From the NCBI RefSeq assembly GCF_004193775.1, contig NC_041007.1, positions 27,803,476-27,867,475 on the forward strand: a stretch of DNA of 64,000 bases. Direction: 5' to 3'. The translations under genes and the position numbers were made by a program. Source of the DNA: Glycine soja (lineage: Eukaryota; Streptophyta; Magnoliopsida; Fabales; Fabaceae). Under the pieces are notes generated by a model. That model had not been told where the DNA came from, searched no databases, and saw only the letters and a program-made list of their open reading frames with translations. Of this stretch, positions 57,301 to 64,000 are shown in pieces (the stretch's first letter is position 1; the number at the start of each line of letters is the position of its first letter).

Positions 57301-57780
57301 AGCTATTGATATTGGACTCATCTACCATGGAGTGTCTTGTGCTTTCGTTGGTTACCCAGATTTTGACTATGCTACAAATTTGATGGAAGGAGATTTGTGA
57401 CTGGGTACGTGTTCACGATTGCCAACTCCCTTGTCAGTTAAAAGGCAACACTTCAGCCCATAATGACTTTATCCTCTATAGAGGCTTTGAAAAAGGCAGC
57501 AAAGGATGGGATCTAGCTAAAGACTCTGATTACAATCTTGGGTTTCCACATAAAAAGGCTATAATTTTCTGTGACAGTTTGAGTGAAATCTTTTTAACCT
57601 AGGATCAAGTCCATCATGAGAGGACTAACAACATTAACATCATATATCATCTCACTCGTACTGAGAAGAGGGTCAGTGTCCAGAAAGTTGATATGAGATA
57701 GAATCCAACTGATATGTTCATGAAGCCTGTTCCAAGGAGCAAGTTCATGCACTGTCTGGATTTACTTAATATAGATTGTT
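57301..57780 (+). pseudogene. copia RNase H end of pol (relic 3b)
   Basis: The plus strand resumes with IDIGLIYHG and continues through decayed RNase H sequence: KKAIIFCDSLSEIFLT, DQVHHERTNNINIIYHLT, RTEKRVSVQKVDMR and NPTDMFMKPVPRSKFMHCLD, ending NIDCWR. The last blocks are the normal pol terminus of Tork/Tnt1-like copia elements. Several stops are present. Confidence 0.85.
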
Positions 57781-57842
57781 GGAGATGAACTTACTTACTT
57801 GCAATTCAAAAATACTATTGAACCAAGGTGGAGATTTTTTAT

Positions 57843-58239
57843 TGTTGGATGATGGACAATAGAGATAGGGTGGACAACAACATTGGTCATCTAGTCTAGT
57901 ACTTTTTTCTTCTGTTTTGGTCATCCAATTCTTCTGTAATCTGGTGGAGCGTCCAAACATGAAGGGAGCATCCACTCTTGTGGTTCATTAACATAGGTAT
58001 TATTGTAACTATATTTGTTTTATACTTTTCTGTTGTAACTGTTTTCAGTTATTCATTTAGTTGTTGTCTCCTTAATAAGTAGCTTTGTATCCTGGGTTTA
58101 CAGAGCTAGAGAATGCTTTGAACTCCTTCATGTAAATATTTTTATTTGCAATAAATGAAAGACTTTGTATGATATCTCTCTTCTCCTTCTATCATCTGAA
58201 TCTCTCTATATTAATACAATTTCTTGAATCTTCCCAACA
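57843..58239 (+). repeat. 3' LTR of copia relic 3b
   Basis: It begins TGTTGGATG and ends TTCCCAACA, with inverted TGTTGG/CCAACA tips. It lies 60 bp after the pol end and follows a polypurine-like AAGGTGGAGATTTTTTATTG. It contains an AATAAA near 58150. 397 bp. Confidence 0.85.
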
Positions 58240-58857
58240 TAATTAATAGAAAATTAATTTAATTAGGTTTAATTTCCTTAACTAAATTCCTATATCATTA
58301 ATCACTTTGAAACACTCAAGTTTACTAATTAAAGTTATTACAACTATATAATAAGTCAATCCTGCCATTAGAAAGTTAATTCTCCATTTATTTCAAAAGT
58401 TCATCATAATGCCATACATGAGCCTCATTCCCTTTTTAGAAAGGTTTAACTAGTTGACTAATCTTTGACTACAATTGACTAAGCATAATTTATGCTTAAA
58501 TTTAGTTCAAACTAATTATTTTTATCATGACTAACACATTTTTAATCACACAAATATTATCCTTATTTAAAATATTGTTACACAATAGTATAACACAAGC
58601 ACACAATAAATTGAGTTGTAATTGTCAACCCACGAAAAAAAGGAAATATTATAAAAAAAATAGTCATTCTTCTTGCCTTAATTTTTCTCTAAATTTTATT
58701 TTCAAATATAATTAAAAAAGATAAAAATACTATAAAACTAGTAAATCGAGGATTTTACTTAATAGGTAATACCTAAGGTGCAATCATAAACTTTAAGCTA
58801 CTACTAAAAGTCATTGGCACAATGGGTTTTACACTTTTAAGTCCCTTAATCAAGGTT
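58240..58857. other. AT-rich sequence without recognised features
   Basis: No coding frame, element end or tandem array can be supported here. Confidence 0.5.
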
Positions 58858-60327
58858 TTGTTAGTTTGATCGGGAATCAAGAAAAGAGGGGGTGAATAAA
58901 TTCCACAACTTTTGAAAATTTCTTGATGAAATCAATTCAAATATGAATACCCTTTTGAACAATTAAGGTTTTCCTCAAAATATTCTAATACAAGGATAAT
59001 ATTGCTAGAGAAAACAATCGCTTTTTGTTCTAAAAACAAAGTTTTAATGGCACATCCAATTACAAGATCAAATACCAACACAACACAATATCAAGAAGAA
59101 CTTAATAACAAGATAAAAGAGAGAATCAAGATAGGGGTTTTATACTAGTTTTGTTTGTTGGGTTAGTTGGGAATCTAGAAGGGGGTTGGGGTTTTATAGA
59201 TTCTTTCGAAATCTTTACCAATTCGTTCTTTAATCCAACTAAAGCGACCTCTTTTGCATTAACTAAAGTTTTCTCAAAATATTGTTTCAAAAAGATTATC
59301 ACAATCCATAAAACTATTATAACTAGATTATGTGAAAATTAGGGTTTTTATGGCCCTTGAAAATCAATTCCAATACCAATATGAATCACAAGACTAAGAG
59401 TTTAAGAGAAAGAGAATCATACTAGAGTTTATACTGGTTTAGTCCATAGAGGACTTACATCCAGATGTTCAAAAACCTCTTAGAACTTCCACTATTAGAG
59501 AATTAAGTACAAACACTATGCACACACAATTGCCTAAAAGAAACTCTAATCTTTCCCTTGAAACCTACAAGAGAGAGACCCAAATCTAGAAATAAAACCC
59601 TATCAATTCTCTGAACATCTTGGTAACCCTAACCAAGAATCACAAACTAAAAAAATTTAAGAAAAGGATTGAATACATATGAAAGTGTAGATCTTTAATA
59701 ACTTCAAGCTCTTTTCATAAGATAATCAAATCATGATGGATGAATGAATGATTCTTTGATCAACTTCAGTCTTCAGAGTAAATGTAGTGCAATCCTTTTA
59801 GGAGACTCTAATAAAGAGAACACATGGCGTTTATAAACTTTAATAGTTAAAACAAATCTAATAGATTATGAACGTAGGAGATCGATTAACACATCAAAAT
59901 CTTCTTTGTTCTACATTTCCAAAAACCAAATAACTGATTATTATAAAGGGTAATCAATTAATTTGTTTTAGTTTGAATACTTCTAATGTTTCTCTGTTTT
60001 CTAGGGTAATCGATCATCACTTGTGGTAATCGATTATAGAATCACACATAGAGTTTCTCATTGTTTCCAACAGCATGGTAATTAATTATCAAGGAAGGTA
60101 ATCCATTATCCTTAAGTTGTAGATCCTTCCATCTTCTGAAACTGGCTTTGACACTCGATTACCAAGCTAGGCAATCAACTAATTCGATGGTTCCAATAAA
60201 TTTTCAAGTAGAAGTAAGTTCTATTGCTTTTACTTAGGAAAACTTCACATTTGATCCCTACTAAGCATGAAAAAGACTTAGACTATATCACACACATGCC
60301 TAGTCTAAAAGCATTCAATACAAATTG
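58858..60327 (-). mobile_element. LTR fragment related to family 5, with paired dyads
   Basis: Starts TGTTAGTTTGATCGGG, then GGGGGTGAATAAATTCC, similar in layout to the family 5 start (TGTTAGAC, then GGGTGAATTAATT). A ~70-bp segment at 59047-59115 is shared with 18838-18915. Five paired TAATCGATTA-like dyads occur between 59859 and 60181. The right end meets the next LTR at 60328. Orientation is inferred from family 5. Confidence 0.55.
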
Positions 60328-61378
60328 ATGGAAGCTTGCTTGAGAAGCTTCTATGGAGGCTGGATCTTTGAGCTTCAATGAGGTCCTTCAATGGTGATTT
60401 TCAACCATGGAGATGCAGCGGAAGATAAAGGAGAAGTGGTGAGAGGAGGCGCTATCCACTAGGGAATAAGCCATGGGAGGAGGAACTTCACCACCAAGAG
60501 AGTGCCTTGGATAAGAAGCTTAGAGAGGAAGCTTCAGTGGAGGAAAAAAATGAGAGAGAGAGAGAAGGGGGGGCACGAAATTGAAGGAGAAAAAGAGGGA
60601 GAGAAGTTGAACTTTGAAGTATGTCTCACGAGACTCTCATTCATCAAAGTTATGACAAGTGTTACACATGTTTCTATTTATAGCCTAGGTCACTAATTAA
60701 ATGAAAGCTTCCTTGAGAAGCTAGAGCTTAACTATACACACCCCCTCTAATAGCTAAGCTCACCTCCTTGAGAAGCTTCCTTAAGAGGCTTTCTTCATAA
60801 GCTTCCTTGAGAAGCTTCCTTGAGAAGCTAGAACTTAGCTACACACCCCCCTCTAATAGCTAAGCTCACCCTAGGCCAAAATACATGAAAATACAAAAAA
60901 GTCCCTACTACAAAGACTACTCAAAATGCCTTGAAATACAAGGCTAAAACCCTATACTACTAGAATGGCCAAAATAAAAGGCCCAAAAAAAGGAAAACCT
61001 ATTCTAATATTTACAAAGAAAAGTGGACCCAACCTTGGCCCATGGGCTCATAAATCTACCCTGAGGTTCATGAGAACCCTACGGCCTTCTTTAGCCGCTC
61101 TAGCCCAATCCTCTTGGTGTCTTCTATCCAATACCCTTGGGGGGGTAGGATTGCATCATCCCTTCCCCCTTGGAAAGGATTTGACCTCAAACCCAGAGGT
61201 TCTTGATACTCTGGGCTTCTTCCCTCAACACCTGTAATAAAAACAAAAACATATATATTAGTCGTGTTGGGTATGTTAGAATAGTGTAAGGTCTAAAAAC
61301 CCCTTTCCTGGGCATCTTCCCATGAAGGAACATGGTTCCACACCAACTCAATGAGTGGTGCTACAAGTATAGAAAAAT
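60328..61378 (-). mobile_element. Gypsy 3' end: family 4-type LTR with polypurine tract and internal tail
   Basis: On the minus strand an LTR runs from 61159 (TGATGCAATCCTACC) to 60328 (AAGCTTCCATCA). It is related to but diverged from the solo LTRs at 11977 and 36194. Directly upstream is CCAAGGGGGAAGGGA (61160-61174), a good polypurine tract, and a short internal tail reading EYQEPLGLRSNPFQGEG, as at the end of a gypsy polyprotein. This assigns family 4 to gypsy. No target duplication was found. Confidence 0.75.
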
Positions 61379-62179
61379 ATGGGACAAACCTTTGTAGAAG
61401 CAAGCATCATGATGATGAACCAAGCAATTTTGATGATGCCAAAAGCCCAAGTGATTGATTCAAGACTTCAAGATCAAGCATCAAGAATCCAATGCAAGAT
61501 TCAAGATTCAAGAAAAGAAATCAAGAAGCAACAAGTCAAGACTTCATATAGGATAAGTATTAAAAGAATTTTTCAAAAACCAAATAGCACAGTTTTGTTT
61601 TGCAAAAGAATTTTCTCAAATTTTCTAAGTTATCAGAGTGATTACTCACTGGTAATCGATTACCAGTTAGCAGTAATCGATTACCAGTGACCAGATTGGT
61701 TTTCAAAATATTTTCAAATGATTTGTAACGTTCCAAAATGATTTTCAAATAGTGTAATCGATTACACTATATTAGTAATTGATTATAAGTGAATCTGAAT
61801 GTTGGAATTCAAATCCAATTGTGAAGAGTCAAAACTTTTCATAAAATACATTGTGTAATCGATTACACCATTGTGGTAATCGATTACCAATGAATAGTTT
61901 TGAAGAAAAAGTTAAGAGTTATAACTCTTAACATGATTTTCTCAAAAGTCATAACTCTTCCAATGGTTTTTGACCAGACATGAAGAGTCTATAAAAGCAA
62001 GACCTTGGCACACATTTTACAAGCATCAAAAACACATATCTCTTTCAAATCTTTTTTGACCATTGCCCATTGTCTTTCTTTGCAAAAACTCTTGCCAAAA
62101 AGATTTCTAAACTTCGGTTTCAAAACTTTGTTTTTCTGCAAGTGGAAATTTTATAGAAAACAAAAGTGTGCTATCTTTT

Positions 62180-62400
62180 CTTCCTTCTCTCTCTTGCCAA
62201 AAGAATTCAAAGGACTAACCGCCTGAAAATTCTTTTGATTCTTCCTTCTCCCTCTTGCCAAAAGATTCAAAGGACTAACCGCCTGAGAATTCTTTTGATT
62301 CTTCCTCTTTCCTCTGAACAAAAGATTTCAAAGGACTAACCGCCTGAGATATCTTTTGTTTCCCATTACAAAGATTCAAGGGACTAACCGCCTAAGAATT
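62180..62400 (+). repeat. Tandem repeat with GGACTAACCGCCTGAGAATT units
   Basis: Four copies of a ~55-60 bp unit in which CAAAGGACTAACCGCCTGA is best conserved, inside the SIRE1-like LTR. Confidence 0.85.
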
Positions 62401-62419
62401 CTTTGTCTTAACACATTAG

Positions 62420-62575
62420 AGCATACATCCTTTGTGGTACAAGTAGAGCGTACATCTACTTGGGTTGTAATACTGAGAACAAGAGAGGGTACATCCCTTG
62501 TGGATCAATTTAAGTGGAGCGTACATCCCTTGTGGATCAGTTCAAGTGGAGCGTACATCCCTTGTGGATCTTTGT
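62420..62575 (+). repeat. Tandem repeat with GAGCGTACATCCCTTGTGGA units
   Basis: Four to five copies of a ~32-bp unit follow the previous array. The translated frame is repetitive but not a supported protein. Confidence 0.85.
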
Positions 62576-62727
62576 TTGTAAAGGATTTTACAAGGTTATT
62601 GGAAATCTCAAGAACCGATGGTTGCTTGGGGACTGGTGTTAGTTGATGAATACGACTAACTTTTGTGTATAAAACTTGTGTATTTTGTATCAAACTTCTC
62701 CAATTTATAGTTGTTTTGTAATATTAT

Positions 62728-64000
62728 AAGTACTTTATGTTGAATATAGGTAATAGATAATTTATACTTTTTTGTGTGTTTAATAATCAATTTCTCTCAA
62801 TTTCAGGTTAATTAGGCAAATTGGCAAAAATGTTGTTTTCACCTTCTTGCTAAGCCAATCTTCTGGCTTAGCGAGCATTTGCTAAGCGTGACACTCAATG
62901 GCTAAGCGCAAGGAAGAATCCAGAAGAAGATGAGCTAAATGAGAGAAGCGCGCTAAGCCAAAATTCACTTATGCGCACTAAGCGATTTAGATTTGTGCTA
63001 AGCGTGCGAGCACAAACCAACCCACCTATTTAAGCTTGAAATCAGATTTTTGGGGGGAGTTTGACATTTTTTCTTGAGAAGCCTCTGCATGCACGAGAGT
63101 CTGGCGTTGGCTTGAAGCTTTTGCATGTGTAGGAAGTTCTAGAGAGAGAAAGGTCCAAGTTCCAAAGAGTTCTGAGAGATTTTACTGTGTAAAGATCTGC
63201 AGAGACGAGAGCTCGAAGCGGAAGCTGTTCTAAGAGCTTGAGATGAGTTTATAAGTGATTGTGAGATCCTAGAGGTGAAGGAGACATCCTCACCACTTGT
63301 ATTTTTGCAATCTTTCATCTTGTTCTTCTCTTTATTGTAAAGGAGGTTTCCGGACTATGGAAAGCTAAATCCTCTGTTGGATCTTCCCTATAGGTAGCTG
63401 ATATAAATATATTTCTATCTATGTAATGATGTTTAGTGTGTTCTCTGTGCTATATGCTTTTCATTCCAGTATGCCTTTACCTTGATCACGTAGATGCATG
63501 CTTTGTTAGGGTCATTCAATAGTGGAAACTGGTTTGATTCTAAAGTCCTTGATAGTACGGGGCTAAGTTGTTGTACTATCACGAGGAATCGGGGTACAAG
63601 AACTTAGTTGTGTATGTGTGTCTTAATGTGGTCCTGGTTAAGTTTAGTATTACAAGAGGAATCTGCGGACGAGGCTTGATCAGGATTAGGCTAGGCTATC
63701 AAGAGGACTCGGGGTCTAGCAGTCCAGGAGACAACATAGGAATACATGAGCATTGTTAGATAGAGAACATCCATTTTAACATCAAGAACCTATTAGGAAG
63801 ACCAACGCGTTCTCTACTTGTTTTTTACACAACATTTCTCTTGCGTGATTTTCTTTCTTTTTGCATAGATAGTTTACATACTTGTTCATAACCACAATCA
63901 TCTTTTCATACCAGACACCTATTTACCGAAATAGCTTGCCAGATAACACAAGTTCCCCGAGAGTTCGATACTCGGTTCTTACCATTTTATACTACTTCTG
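62728..64000 (+). mobile_element. Gypsy-type LTR running off the window
   Basis: GCTAAGCGTG, GCTAAGCGCA, GCGCGCTAAGCC and GCTAAGCGTG words lie between 62850 and 63010. Later sequence (CTTGCCAGATAACACAAGTT, CCCCGAGAGTTCGATACTCG) is typical of the U5 end of legume gypsy LTRs. A possible start is TGTTGAATATAGG at 62728. The right end is beyond the window, so solo or full-length status is unknown. Confidence 0.55.

Larger units (their letters stand above)
61379..62690 (+). mobile_element. SIRE1-like copia LTR (probably truncated)
   Basis: Contains GTAGAAGCAAGCATCATGAT, CAATTTTGATGATGCC, three paired TAATCGATTA dyads (61653/61674, 61755/61776, 61856/61877), a TATA box (AGTCTATAAAAGC) near 61989, and two tandem arrays. 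The content is what I recall of soybean SIRE1-family LTRs; the name is from memory and unsearched. Ends are not fixed by a duplication. Confidence 0.6.

Noticed and set aside
62356..62693. Open frames on both strands across the GAGCGTACATCC array
   Set aside because: Simple translation of a 32-bp tandem repeat inside an LTR.

Overview
The window looks like repeat-rich plant nuclear DNA, most likely from a legume such as soybean or a close relative. The reasons are a plant-type diacylglycerol kinase gene with canonical GT-AG introns, dense nested LTR retrotransposons, and LTRs carrying TAATCGATTA and GCTAAGCGC motifs that I associate with soybean repeats. The species is inference; no search was possible.

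One host gene is clearly present and appears intact. It is a diacylglycerol kinase (DGK) on the minus strand, stop codon at 22699 and start codon at 47368. Twelve exons (1,443 coding bases, 480 residues) join in phase with no stop or frameshift. The gene spans about 24.7 kb mainly because intron 7 (25141-38489) is 13.3 kb and holds three solo LTRs (26800-27806, 31776-34784, 36194-37154), other repeat debris and two unrecognised coding-like remnants. Intron 5 holds an internally deleted LINE and a hAT-like non-autonomous element.

Left of the gene (1-22500) is a nest of elements. A Ty1/copia pol relic (2555-10545, minus) is split at 3013-7713 by a solo LTR, which is itself split at 3446-5602 by another. 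A second copia relic (10546-18604, minus) is split by an LTR chimera with palindromic ends (11977-13296) and by an LTR-type insertion (13895-17792). The latter contains a nearly complete non-autonomous Ty3/gypsy-type element with a PBS, a PPT and two LTRs (14391-17394). Matching 5-bp target-site duplications fix most of these junctions, and the interrupted pol frames are collinear across the inserts. A gypsy-type LTR ends 220 bp beyond the DGK stop codon.

Right of the gene (about 48.9-64 kb) are relics of a different copia family on the plus strand (49430-49870, and 51318-58239 with its 3' LTR). That second relic is interrupted by an LTR at 51973-57300, which carries its own nested solo LTR at 54069-56954. 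Further LTR fragments follow to the window edge.

The most interesting signals lie in the repeats. (1) The 10-bp palindrome TAATCGATTA occurs in pairs whose members start 20 or 21 bp apart, about two helical turns, in four different repeat contexts. (2) Two insertions have the same LTR end at both termini and are flanked by 5-bp duplications (11977-13296 and 15443-15500). (3) A small array has three LTR tips, two of them preceded by a polypurine tract (17644-17792). No tRNA, rRNA, CRISPR or prokaryote-like feature was seen.
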